A stretch of 6,501 nt of DNA from DATAYA01 sp036272815 (GTDB lineage: Bacteria > Pseudomonadota > Alphaproteobacteria > Acetobacterales > Acetobacteraceae), in the NCBI GenBank assembly GCA_036272815.1, contig DATAYA010000006.1, forward strand, positions 1 through 6,501. The letters run 5' to 3'. This document shows positions 1 to 6,400 of the stretch, piece by piece. The position numbers were made by a program, and so were the translations under genes. Within the stretch, counting starts at the first letter, position 1; every line of letters begins with the position of its first letter. The notes beneath the pieces were generated by a model. The model made no database searches. It was given only the letters and a program-made list of their open reading frames with translations, and was not told where the DNA came from.

Positions 1-2331
1 CATCCGGTATTCCCGGTAGAGGTCGGGGATGTCGCCGCTCTGCCCGAAATGGTCGGGCCCGAGCGGAACCACCCGCTGCCCGCGCACCGCGCCGAGCCAG
101 GCGAGCGTCGCCGGATGCCCGTCCAGCAGCGTCACCAGCGCCGCCCCGGGCGCGAGCGGCGCCAGCAACTCCTCGACATGCGACCGCGTACCGCGCTCGC
201 CGCCCCGCCGCGCGAGCTGCGCCGCCAACCATCCCGCGTGCAGCCGGTCCGGGCTGGTGATCGCGAGCAGCCCGGCCCCCGGCTCCTCGGCCACGAGTTC
301 CGCGAACGCCGCCTCGGCCTCGGGCGCGATCGGCCCCTGATAGGCGATCGCGATCCGCGCGCCCTCTGCGGGGGCGACGGCCCAATGCCCGCCCGCGATC
401 ACCGAAGCCGGGTCGAGCGCCCGCGGCCGCTGCTCCAGCGCACGGGTCGAGAGCCGCAGCCAGACCGCCGAGCCGTCCGGGCGCTGCATCCAGTCGAAGG
501 CGTGGCGCAGCAGGATCGCCAGCTCGTCGACATGTGCCGGCTCGAAGCTCGCCAGGCGGTCCTGGCTGATGCCGATCAGCGGCGTGTTGGTCGACTGGTG
601 CTGCCCGCCCTCCGGCGCCAGCGACAGCCCCGACGGCGTTGAGACCAGCAGGAATCGCGCATCCTGGTAGCAGGCATAGATCAGCGCATCGAGGCCGCGG
701 TTGACGAACGGGTCATAGACCGTGCCCACCGGCAGCAACCGCGCGCCGAACAGGCCTGTGGTCAATCCCGCTGCACCCAGCAGCAGAAACAGATTTTGTT
801 CCGCGATCCCGAGTTCGATGTGCTGCCCCTTCGGGCTCATCCCCCAACGCTGCGCCGAGGCGAGCTTGGCATCCCGAAAGACGTCGTTGCGGGTGTGCCG
901 GTCGAAGACGCCGCGGCGGTTCACCCACGGGCCGAGATTGGTCGAGACCGTCACGTCCGGGCTCATCGTCACGATGCGCCGGGCCAACTCCGCGCATTCG
1001 CCCTGACCGCGGCCGATCTCGGCGAGGATGTCGCCGAAACCGGCCTGCGTTGACATCCGACGCCCGGCCAGCCTCGGTGCCGGCAGCGTCGCCGGGATCG
1101 CGACCGGAGGCGCCGAGAGCGCCCGGCCCTGCGGCGTCAGCACCGCGCCGAATGGGCAACCGGCCAGGAAATCGCGGAGTTCGGCGGCCGAGGCGTCGAG
1201 GCCCTCGAACTTGTCCCATTCGTGCCCGGAGCGGATGTTCATAGCGGACCGGAAGAGATCCATCTGCTCGCGCGTCATCAGCCCGGCATGGTTGTCCTTG
1301 TGGCCAGCGAATGGCAGGCCCATGCCCTTGATCGTGTAGGCGATGAAGCAGGTCGGCTGGTCGCCCTCCGCCTCGGCGGCGCGCAGCGTCTCGATGATGT
1401 ACTCGATATCGTGGCCGCCGAGATTGGTCATCAGGGCTGCCAGCTCGTCGTCCGACAGCGGATCGATGATCGCGCGCAAGCCGCGCGAGCGGCCGAGCTC
1501 GGCGAGCACCGCCTGCCGCCATGCGGCGCCGCCCTGGAACGTCAGCGCGGAATAGAGGCTGTTCGGGCAGTCGTCGATCCAGCTCCGCAGGCTCTCGCCG
1601 CCCTCGCGCGCGAAGGCGGCCTGCAGCTTGCGGCCGTATTTCATCGTGACGACGTTCCAGCCCATGTCGCGGAACAGGCCCTCGATGCGGCCGAACAGGC
1701 GGTCGGGCAGCACGCTGTCGAGGCTCTGGCGGTTGTAGTCGATGATCCACCAGACGTTGCGGACGTCGTGCTTCCACCCCTCCAGCAGGGCCTCGTAGAT
1801 GTTGCCCTCGTCCAGTTCGGCATCGCCCGCGATCGCGATGTGCCGGCCGGGCGCGATCTCGCCGCCCCCGAGTTCGTGCAGCCGCACGTAGTCCTGCATG
1901 AGTGCGGAAAACGTCGTCATCGCGACCCCGAGCCCGACCGAGCCCGTGGAGAAATCGACCTCCGACCCGTCCTTCACCCGGCTCGGATAGGATTGCGCGC
2001 CGCCGAGCTGGCGGAACGCTTCCAACTTCTCGCGGCTCTGCCGCCCGAACAGGTAGTTGATGGCGTGGAACACCGGCCCGGCATGGGGCTTGACCGCGAT
2101 CCGGTCCTGCGGCCGCAGCACCTCGAAATAGAGCGCCGCCATGATCGAGATCACCGATGCGCACGATGCCTGATGGCCGCCGACCTTCAGCCCGTCGCGG
2201 TTCGCGCGGATGTGGTTGGCGTGGTGGATGGTCCAGGCCGAGAGCCAGATCAGTTTTCGTTCCAGCGCCCGCAGCAATGCCACCCGCCGCTCCGGCAAGT
2301 CCTCCGCACGCGCCGCGGTGATGACGTTCAT
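1..2331 (-). CDS. Transketolase / homodimeric pyruvate dehydrogenase E1-like ThDP enzyme (3' end outside window)
   Basis: This is a thiamine-diphosphate enzyme of the transketolase/AceE superfamily. All 777 codons are open, and the frame runs off the left edge. Landmarks in order: GGHQAS (51-56) and KPHAGPVFHA (81-90) near the cofactor site; the ThDP/Mg-binding motif starting GDAELDEGN (169-177) and closing at Asn200 in DYNRQSLD, the AceE-like 29-residue spacing; GHKDNHAG (343-350); an Ala/Pro-rich linker (about 400-425); then the pyrimidine domain with IELGIAEQN, where Glu511 is the expected cofactor-activating glutamate. The C-terminal domain ends in a transketolase-like FGQSG (762-766), so probably only some tens of residues are missing. 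The total would be shorter than E. coli AceE (887). The Asn-200 region resembles AceE, but the N-terminal and GIAEQN parts look like transketolase. The substrate is therefore unproven: pyruvate or another 2-oxo acid, or a ketose phosphate. No E2/E3 gene is visible. ATG (2331-2329) overlaps the upstream stop as ATGA, with AGGGG at 2343-2339 as ribosome binding site. Confidence 0.9.
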   Translation of the reverse strand, partial: MNVITAARAEDLPERRVALLRALERKLIWLSAWTIHHANHIRANRDGLKVGGHQASCASVISIMAALYFEVLRPQDRIAVKPHAGPVFHAINYLFGRQSREKLEAFRQLGGAQSYPSRVKDGSEVDFSTGSVGLGVAMTTFSALMQDYVRLHELGGGEIAPGRHIAIAGDAELDEGNIYEALLEGWKHDVRNVWWIIDYNRQSLDSVLPDRLFGRIEGLFRDMGWNVVTMKYGRKLQAAFAREGGESLRSWIDDCPNSLYSALTFQGGAAWRQAVLAELGRSRGLRAIIDPLSDDELAALMTNLGGHDIEYIIETLRAAEAEGDQPTCFIAYTIKGMGLPFAGHKDNHAGLMTREQMDLFRSAMNIRSGHEWDKFEGLDASAAELRDFLAGCPFGAVLTPQGRALSAPPVAIPATLPAPRLAGRRMSTQAGFGDILAEIGRGQGECAELARRIVTMSPDVTVSTNLGPWVNRRGVFDRHTRNDVFRDAKLASAQRWGMSPKGQHIELGIAEQNLFLLLGAAGLTTGLFGARLLPVGTVYDPFVNRGLDALIYACYQDARFLLVSTPSGLSLAPEGGQHQSTNTPLIGISQDRLASFEPAHVDELAILLRHAFDWMQRPDGSAVWLRLSTRALEQRPRALDPASVIAGGHWAVAPAEGARIAIAYQGPIAPEAEAAFAELVAEEPGAGLLAITSPDRLHAGWLAAQLARRGGERGTRSHVEELLAPLAPGAALVTLLDGHPATLAWLGAVRGQRVVPLGPDHFGQSGDIPDLYREYRM

Positions 2332-3278
2332 GCGTCGGCCCCTGGCAGTCGTCCGGCCTTCCTTCGCTGTTCGTATGCCTTCAGATGCGCATAGGCGGTC
2401 GCGAGCAGCGTGTCGTCGAGGCCGTGCTCGCGGGCGCGCCGCAGCAGGTAGCCGGTGATGTGCTCGGCCTCGATCCGCCCGCCCGCTTCCAGGTCGCGCA
2501 GCATCGAGGCGGTGGCGGTGCTGGCCTCGCGGCTCATCATGGCGCGGACCTGGACCACGAACGCCTCGCCCGGCGGGTGCCCGGCGGCCCGCGCGATCTC
2601 GATCGTGTCCTGCAGTATCCGCCGCAGCAGCGCGCCGCCCTCGGCAGAGCCGCGCAGGATCTCGCCGATGTTGGCGCGCATCAGGCAGGTGGCCGATGCC
2701 ATCGTGCCGAGCATGATGAGCTTCTGCCACATCTGCCGCAGAATGTCGGGCACCGCCGCCACCTCCACGCCGGGGGCGGCGGCAAAGGCGCGGCACAGCG
2801 CCTCGCAACGGGGGCTCGTGGGCGCGTCCTGCTCGCCGAACACGATCTCGCGGTTGTCGTCGAGATGCCGCACCCGGCCGTCGGGCGCCAGCACGGCGCC
2901 GATCATGGCGACGCCGCCGAGCACCGCGTCGCGGCCGAAGCGGGCGTTCAGCACCTCCATATGCGAGATGCCGTTCAGCACCGGCAGGATTGCGGTCTCG
3001 CGGCCGACCGCCGGCTCGATCGCCTCGATCGCGGCGTCGAGGTCGTAAGCCTTGCAGGTCAGCAGCACGACGTCGAACTCGGGCCGCACGTCGCCCGCGG
3101 CCACGCTGCGCACCTCGAGCCGCGCATCGCCGTGCCGGCTCTCGATCACCAACCCGTCGCGTTCGAGTTGCGTCCGGCGTCCGGCGCGGACGAGGAACGT
3201 CACGTCCGCTCCCGCCTGTTGCAGTCGGCCGCCGAAATAGCCGCCGAGCGCGCCGGCGCCGAGGACAAGGATGCGCAT
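2328..3278 (-). CDS. Ketopantoate reductase (PanE/ApbA) family NADP-dependent oxidoreductase
   Basis: The 316-aa product has the usual length for the 2-dehydropantoate 2-reductase family, which reduces a 2-oxo acid to a 2-hydroxy acid with NADPH; the classic member makes pantoate for CoA. The N-terminus is a Rossmann fold with GAGALGGYFG (7-16), and the NADP-site lysine is in LLTCKAYD (Lys76). LNGISHME (101-108) supplies the family Asn (102). MWQKLIM (183-189) carries the catalytic Lys186. The C-terminal helical domain has ASMLRDLEAGGRIEAEHITGYLL, giving Ser258 and the catalytic Glu270. By recalled alignment with E. coli PanE, its substrate-contacting Asn180 and Asn184 correspond here to Leu190 and Ala194, so pantoate synthesis is not assured. 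Symbol panE is withheld for that reason. The ATG start has AGGGAGAG (3293-3286) 7 nt upstream. It lies 25 bp after the malonyl-CoA decarboxylase stop and its own TGA overlaps the next gene's ATG, so translational coupling to the ThDP enzyme is likely. Confidence 0.93.
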   Translation of the reverse strand: MRILVLGAGALGGYFGGRLQQAGADVTFLVRAGRRTQLERDGLVIESRHGDARLEVRSVAAGDVRPEFDVVLLTCKAYDLDAAIEAIEPAVGRETAILPVLNGISHMEVLNARFGRDAVLGGVAMIGAVLAPDGRVRHLDDNREIVFGEQDAPTSPRCEALCRAFAAAPGVEVAAVPDILRQMWQKLIMLGTMASATCLMRANIGEILRGSAEGGALLRRILQDTIEIARAAGHPPGEAFVVQVRAMMSREASTATASMLRDLEAGGRIEAEHITGYLLRRAREHGLDDTLLATAYAHLKAYEQRRKAGRLPGADA

Positions 3279-3303
3279 CAGCCGGCTCTCCCTACGCTCA
3301 CGC

Positions 3304-4707
3304 TCACGCCCATCCCCGCGCCAGCCGCCGCACTGCGGTCGCGGCCCCCCGCTTGCCGTCGCCCATGTAGTCCTCGTGGTTCTGCTCGATCCGCGCTGGA
3401 TCGTAGAGATAGTTCACCATGATCGTCGCACCCTCCTTCGCACCTTTCTCCGAGGTGTCCGCGAGCAGCGTGATGCGTTCCAGCCGGGCGCCGTTGCTGA
3501 GGTGGAAATGCGCCACCGGATCGCGCGCCCGGCCGTCGCGCGATTCCAGCAGCAGATAACGCGCGCACAGTCTGGTGAGCACCGGCTCGGTGGCCCGCAC
3601 CATCGCCGCGTCACGGAACCAGCCGCGCCGCGCCAGGATCGCCGCGAGGGCCGCCGGCCCGGTCTCCGGCGCGGGCCCCTCGGGCGGCGCTGCGGTGCGC
3701 AGAGCGGCACTCTCTTCCTCCGACAGCAGGTGCGGCAGCGGGTGGGCAAGCGCCGCATCGAGCCAGCGACGGAAGCCCGGCACCGGCGAGAGCGTCGCGA
3801 AACGCACGAGGTTGCGGAACTCGGCGGAGAGCAGCTCCACCACCTGCTTGATGAGGAAGTTGCCGAAGCTGATCCGCGCGAGACCGGGCTGGCAGTTGCT
3901 GATCGAGTAGAAGATCGCGGTATCCGCCGTGCGCGGGTCCTGCAACGGCGCCTTCTCGTCGAGCAATGCCTGCACGCTGGACGAAAGCCCCTGCACCAGC
4001 GCCACCTCGACGAAGATCAGGGGCTCGCCCGCCATGCGGGGATGGAAGAAGGCGTAGCAGCGCCGGTCGGAATCGAGCCGGTTCTTGAGGTCGCGCCAGG
4101 AGCGGATGTGATGCACCGCCTCATAGCCGACCAGCCGCTCCAGGAGGGCGGCCGGACTGTTCCAGTCGATGCGCGCCAGTTCGAGAAAGCCGACGTCGAA
4201 CCAGCTCGCCAGCAAGCGGCGCAGGTCCGCCTCCAGCGGCGCCAGCGACGGCTCGCTTCGCATCGCCTGGAGCATCGTCGCACGCAGGTCGACGAGGAAG
4301 CGCATCCCGTCGGGGATGGTGGTGAACTGCGTCAGCAGCCGCACCCGCGGCGGCTCCAGCACCGCGCGCAGCGCGCTCTTGGCGTGCGCGCGCTCGGCGG
4401 CATCGGCGGCGCCCTGCACGCGCGCGTAGGCTTCGGCCACCGTGTCCGGGTCGCTGTCGAAGGCTGCGAGCGTGCGCAGGAACTCGATCCGGCCGACGCC
4501 ATCCAGCGCCAGGTACGTGCGCGCGAGCTTCGCCGCGCGGTTGCGTGCGCTGACCTCGCCGCCGCGTGCGGCGAGGCAGGCGCGCATCTGATCCGCAATG
4601 CTCTCGCCCTCCTCGCCGGAGACCGAGGCGGCCATGTCGCGCCAGACATTCGTGATCCGGCGGATCGCGCGATCGAACAAGCCGGGGGGCGCGAGGGTCT
4701 CGCTCAT
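3304..4707 (-). CDS. mcd: Malonyl-CoA decarboxylase (MCD family)
   Basis: The enzyme converts malonyl-CoA to acetyl-CoA and CO2, probably in the cytoplasm: no signal peptide or membrane segment is seen. The 467-aa length fits bacterial members. The N-terminal part (about 1-165) is the helical oligomerisation domain. The C-terminal catalytic domain, which has a GNAT-like fold in the family, carries the diagnostic blocks FFHPRMAGEPLIFVEVAL (220-237), IFYSISNCQPGLARISFGNF (265-284), ATLSPVPGFRRWL (304-316), DPVAHFHLSNGA (396-407) and IMVNYLYD (429-436). Ser307 of SPVPGF and the FH histidine (His402) match the catalytic Ser/His pair known from human MLYCD. The ATG start has GGGAG at 4718-4714, 6 nt away. 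It lies 25 bp after nnr and 25 bp before the PanE-like gene. No malonyl-CoA synthetase or malonate transporter (matB, matC) is adjacent here, so this is not the classic mat malonate-utilisation arrangement. A role in malonyl-CoA disposal or in tuning lipid and acetyl-CoA pools is an inference. The gene ends with three in-frame stops in a row. Confidence 0.96.
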   Translation of the reverse strand: MSETLAPPGLFDRAIRRITNVWRDMAASVSGEEGESIADQMRACLAARGGEVSARNRAAKLARTYLALDGVGRIEFLRTLAAFDSDPDTVAEAYARVQGAADAAERAHAKSALRAVLEPPRVRLLTQFTTIPDGMRFLVDLRATMLQAMRSEPSLAPLEADLRRLLASWFDVGFLELARIDWNSPAALLERLVGYEAVHHIRSWRDLKNRLDSDRRCYAFFHPRMAGEPLIFVEVALVQGLSSSVQALLDEKAPLQDPRTADTAIFYSISNCQPGLARISFGNFLIKQVVELLSAEFRNLVRFATLSPVPGFRRWLDAALAHPLPHLLSEEESAALRTAAPPEGPAPETGPAALAAILARRGWFRDAAMVRATEPVLTRLCARYLLLESRDGRARDPVAHFHLSNGARLERITLLADTSEKGAKEGATIMVNYLYDPARIEQNHEDYMGDGKRGAATAVRRLARGWA

Positions 4708-4732
4708 CGAAGGCTCCCGTGAGACGGCTGCA

Positions 4733-6169
4733 TCATAGCGCAGATCGGTGCCCTTGCGGCGGTGCTGCGCGCATTGCGGCCTGCGGCAAAACCGATGACA
4801 GGTCCTCCGCGATCAGGCCGGGTCCCGCGATCCGCGCCGCCTCGCCATGCAGCCATGCCGCGGCGCAGGCCGCCTCCCAGGCCGGCATGTGCTGCGCCAG
4901 CAGCCCCGCGACGATCCCCGCAAGCACGTCCCCGGCGCCGGCCGTCGCGAGCCAGGGCGGGGCGGAGGCATTGATCGCCGCGCGCCCGTCGGGGGCCGCG
5001 ATGATCGTGTCGCTGCCCTTGAGCAGCACGACGGCGCCGGTGTGGGCCGCGGCGGCGCGGGCGGCACCCAGCCGGTCGGTGCCGGGGGCGCCGAATACGC
5101 GCGAAAACTCCCCCGCGTGCGGTGTCAGCACGGCGCAGCCGGCCAGCTCGTCCGGCCGGCCCGCGAACGCCGAGAAGCAATCCGCGTCCGCAACCACCTG
5201 CCGTCCGGCGCCACGCAGCACGGGCAAAACGCGAGACGCTTCCGCCGGCCCGAGGCCGGGGCCGCAGACCCACACCGTGCGGCGCTGGTCGGCGAGCAAG
5301 GAGGCCAGGGCAGCCTCGCTCACGATCACCCCCGGGCTGCCGGCGCGGAAGGCGTCGGCATGGGCGCGGGCGGCGATCGTCACCATGCCCGCCCCGGCGC
5401 GCCGCGCGCCTTCCGCCGCCAATCGGCCGGCCCCGGTCATGGCACCTCCGAGCACGGTGACGTGGCCCCGCGCGTATTTGTGGTCCGACGCAAGCGGCTG
5501 GCGGAGCCGCCACAGCGCCGGCCCGTTGGCAAAGCTCCGCGGCTGCAGCGCCTTCAGGACCGAGGGAGGCACGCCGATCTCAGCCAGAAGAAGCTCGCCG
5601 CAGAGGTCGCGGCCGGGCAGCAGCAAGTGGCCCGGCTTGCGGCGGAAGAACGTCACGGTCAGCGCCGCCTGTGGCGCCGCGCCGCGCACCGCACCCGTGG
5701 CGCCGTCGACGCCGCTGGGGACATCGACCGCGAACACGCGGCGCGCCGCAAGCAGCACGTCGGCGACCCGATGCTCCAGATCGCGGGCCAGGCCAGCGCC
5801 GAACACCGCGTCTATCACCAGCTCTGCCGAGGCGGCGCGCTGCTGCGTGAACGGCACGACGGGGCCGCGGAACCGGCCGGACGCCGCCGCCGCAGCGCTG
5901 CCCGGGCGCGGCGGGGCCAGGGACGCGACCGCAACCGGCCAGCCTTCGGCCGCGAGCCGCCGCGCCGCGACGTAACCGTCGCCGCCGTTGTTGCCGGGGC
6001 CGCACAGCACGAGCGTGGGGCAGGGGGCGACGTGCTGCCGCGCCGCGCGGGCCACCGCGCGTCCGGCATTCTCCATCAGGACGGCAACCGGAACGCCGGC
6101 CTCGGTCGCGAGCGCATCGGCGCGGCCGGCCTCATCGGGTGACAGCAACTCGGGCGGGTCGTCGCGCAT
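4733..6169 (-). CDS. nnr: Bifunctional NAD(P)H-hydrate epimerase / ADP-dependent NAD(P)H-hydrate dehydratase
   Basis: This is a metabolite-repair enzyme: the N-terminal NAXE (YjeF_N) domain interconverts R and S NAD(P)H hydrate, and the C-terminal NAXD (ribokinase-like) domain dehydrates the S form with ADP. With the ATG at 6169 it is 478 aa, usual for the fused form. Epimerase landmarks: LMENAGRAVA (31-40), GPGNNGGDG (57-65), DAVFGAGL with Asp120 as expected catalytic acid, DVPSGVDG (149-156), TVTFFRRKPGHLL (171-183). Dehydratase landmarks: KYARGHVTVLGG (231-242), LTPHAGEF (348-355), LLKGSDT (382-388) and GAGD (411-414) with Asp414 catalytic. All key residues are present. The frame can be extended to a GTG at 6229, but that start would translate through the T-run and 3' arm of the terminator at 6249-6213 and add 20 unconserved residues. 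The conserved ELLSPDEAGRADALA opening fits the 6169 start. No good ribosome binding site is visible for it. It is the first gene of the apparent operon, 25 bp before mcd. Confidence 0.95.
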   Translation of the reverse strand: MRDDPPELLSPDEAGRADALATEAGVPVAVLMENAGRAVARAARQHVAPCPTLVLCGPGNNGGDGYVAARRLAAEGWPVAVASLAPPRPGSAAAAASGRFRGPVVPFTQQRAASAELVIDAVFGAGLARDLEHRVADVLLAARRVFAVDVPSGVDGATGAVRGAAPQAALTVTFFRRKPGHLLLPGRDLCGELLLAEIGVPPSVLKALQPRSFANGPALWRLRQPLASDHKYARGHVTVLGGAMTGAGRLAAEGARRAGAGMVTIAARAHADAFRAGSPGVIVSEAALASLLADQRRTVWVCGPGLGPAEASRVLPVLRGAGRQVVADADCFSAFAGRPDELAGCAVLTPHAGEFSRVFGAPGTDRLGAARAAAAHTGAVVLLKGSDTIIAAPDGRAAINASAPPWLATAGAGDVLAGIVAGLLAQHMPAWEAACAAAWLHGEAARIAGPGLIAEDLSSVLPQAAMRAAPPQGHRSAL

Positions 6170-6212
6170 CGGCGGAGAGTGGCAGCCGCGACGGCGTCCG
6201 GGAAGTGCATGC

Positions 6213-6249
6213 AAAAAAACGGGCGGCACCTTTTTGAGGGCACCGCCCG
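6213..6249 (-). terminator. Intrinsic (rho-independent) terminator just upstream of nnr
   Basis: Read on the minus strand, CGGGCGGTGCC (6249-6239) pairs with GGTGCCGCCCG (6230-6220) over 11 bp: nine Watson-Crick pairs and two central G-U wobbles. The loop is CTCAAAAA, and seven T follow directly (6219-6213). The plus strand has no T-run after the stem, so it acts on leftward transcription only. It stops transcripts 43 nt before the nnr ATG. No convincing minus-strand gene ends just upstream, which makes it more likely part of an nnr leader than the end of another operon. A gene or small RNA ending here is the alternative. Confidence 0.9.
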
Positions 6250-6274
6250 AAGGAGTGCATCACCAAGCGATGCC
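6213..6274 (-). promoter_or_regulatory. Candidate transcription attenuator (anti-antiterminator / antiterminator / terminator) of the nnr operon
   Basis: Three mutually exclusive pairings can be read on the minus strand. (a) The terminator, 6249-6239 with 6230-6220. (b) An antiterminator: GGCATCGCTTG (6274-6264) pairs with the terminator 5' arm CGGGCGGTGCC (6249-6239) at all 11 positions, three of them G-U, leaving a 14-nt loop. (c) A small hairpin, GCATCG (6273-6268) with TGATGC (6262-6257) around the loop CTTGG, which occupies most of the antiterminator and so would favour termination. This is the layout of a riboswitch expression platform or of protein-, ribosome- or T-box-like attenuation. 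No known aptamer or T-box was recognised, so the signal is unknown. The pairings are seen in the sequence; the regulatory role is inferred. Confidence 0.5.
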
Positions 6275-6300
6275 AACCGGGGAGGAAACGCGAGGCGGCT

Positions 6301-6330
6301 GCGTCAGCGGCCTCACGCAGAGGATGACGC
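6301..6330. repeat. Nested inverted repeat (stem-loop) in the nnr leader region
   Basis: The outer arms GCGTCA (6301-6306) and TGACGC (6325-6330) are perfect inverted repeats. Inside them CCTC (6311-6314) and GAGG (6320-6323) form a second stem around the loop ACGCA. The left internal bulge is 4 nt and the right is 1 nt. As RNA it can fold on either strand. On the minus strand it precedes the attenuator hairpins and could belong to a sensing domain; on the plus strand it could be an operator or a leader element of a divergent gene. Ten base pairs in 30 nt is better than most of the surrounding sequence, but GC-rich DNA folds easily. Confidence 0.4.
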
Positions 6331-6375
6331 AAGCGGGTTAAGGAAGGTTGCACGGCCGGCCGCGCACGAGGACCT

Positions 6376-6400
6376 CGGCGCGATGTCGTGATCGCCGCCG
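6376..6400. repeat. Bulged stem-loop in the intergenic region
   Basis: CGGCGCGAT (6376-6384) pairs with ATCG (6391-6394) and CGCCG (6396-6400) around the hexamer loop GTCGTG, with C6395 bulged: nine base pairs. On the minus strand it is the most upstream of four consecutive stem-loops leading into the nnr terminator. No function can be assigned from the sequence alone. Confidence 0.3.

Noticed and set aside
713..2164. 483-codon open frame on the minus strand
   Set aside because: It is another frame of the same strand as the ThDP enzyme gene, and its Arg/Gly/Pro-rich product shows no motif. The frame starting at 2331 contains the real protein.
1222..2394. 390-codon open frame on the plus strand
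   Set aside because: It lies opposite the ThDP enzyme gene, whose translation has conserved motifs throughout. The plus-strand product is Arg/Ala/His-rich low-complexity sequence with no recognisable family, typical of a high-GC shadow frame.
3271..4722. 483-codon open frame on the plus strand
   Set aside because: It is antisense to malonyl-CoA decarboxylase, which is well conserved on the minus strand; the product is Arg/Gln/Ala-rich and unlike any family known to me.
4847..6142. Long open frames on the plus strand (also 4719-5975)
   Set aside because: They are antisense to nnr, and their composition is that of a shadow frame.
6227..6229. GTG at 6229 as the nnr start (498 aa)
   Set aside because: It would place the start codon inside the terminator stem and add 20 unconserved residues; the ATG at 6169 gives the expected N-terminus.
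6270..6341. 23-codon plus-strand ORF preceded by AAGGAG (6250-6255)
   Set aside because: The spacing to the ATG is 14 nt, longer than normal, and the AAGGAG and ATG fall within the attenuator pairings, which explain this stretch better. The peptide is unremarkable.
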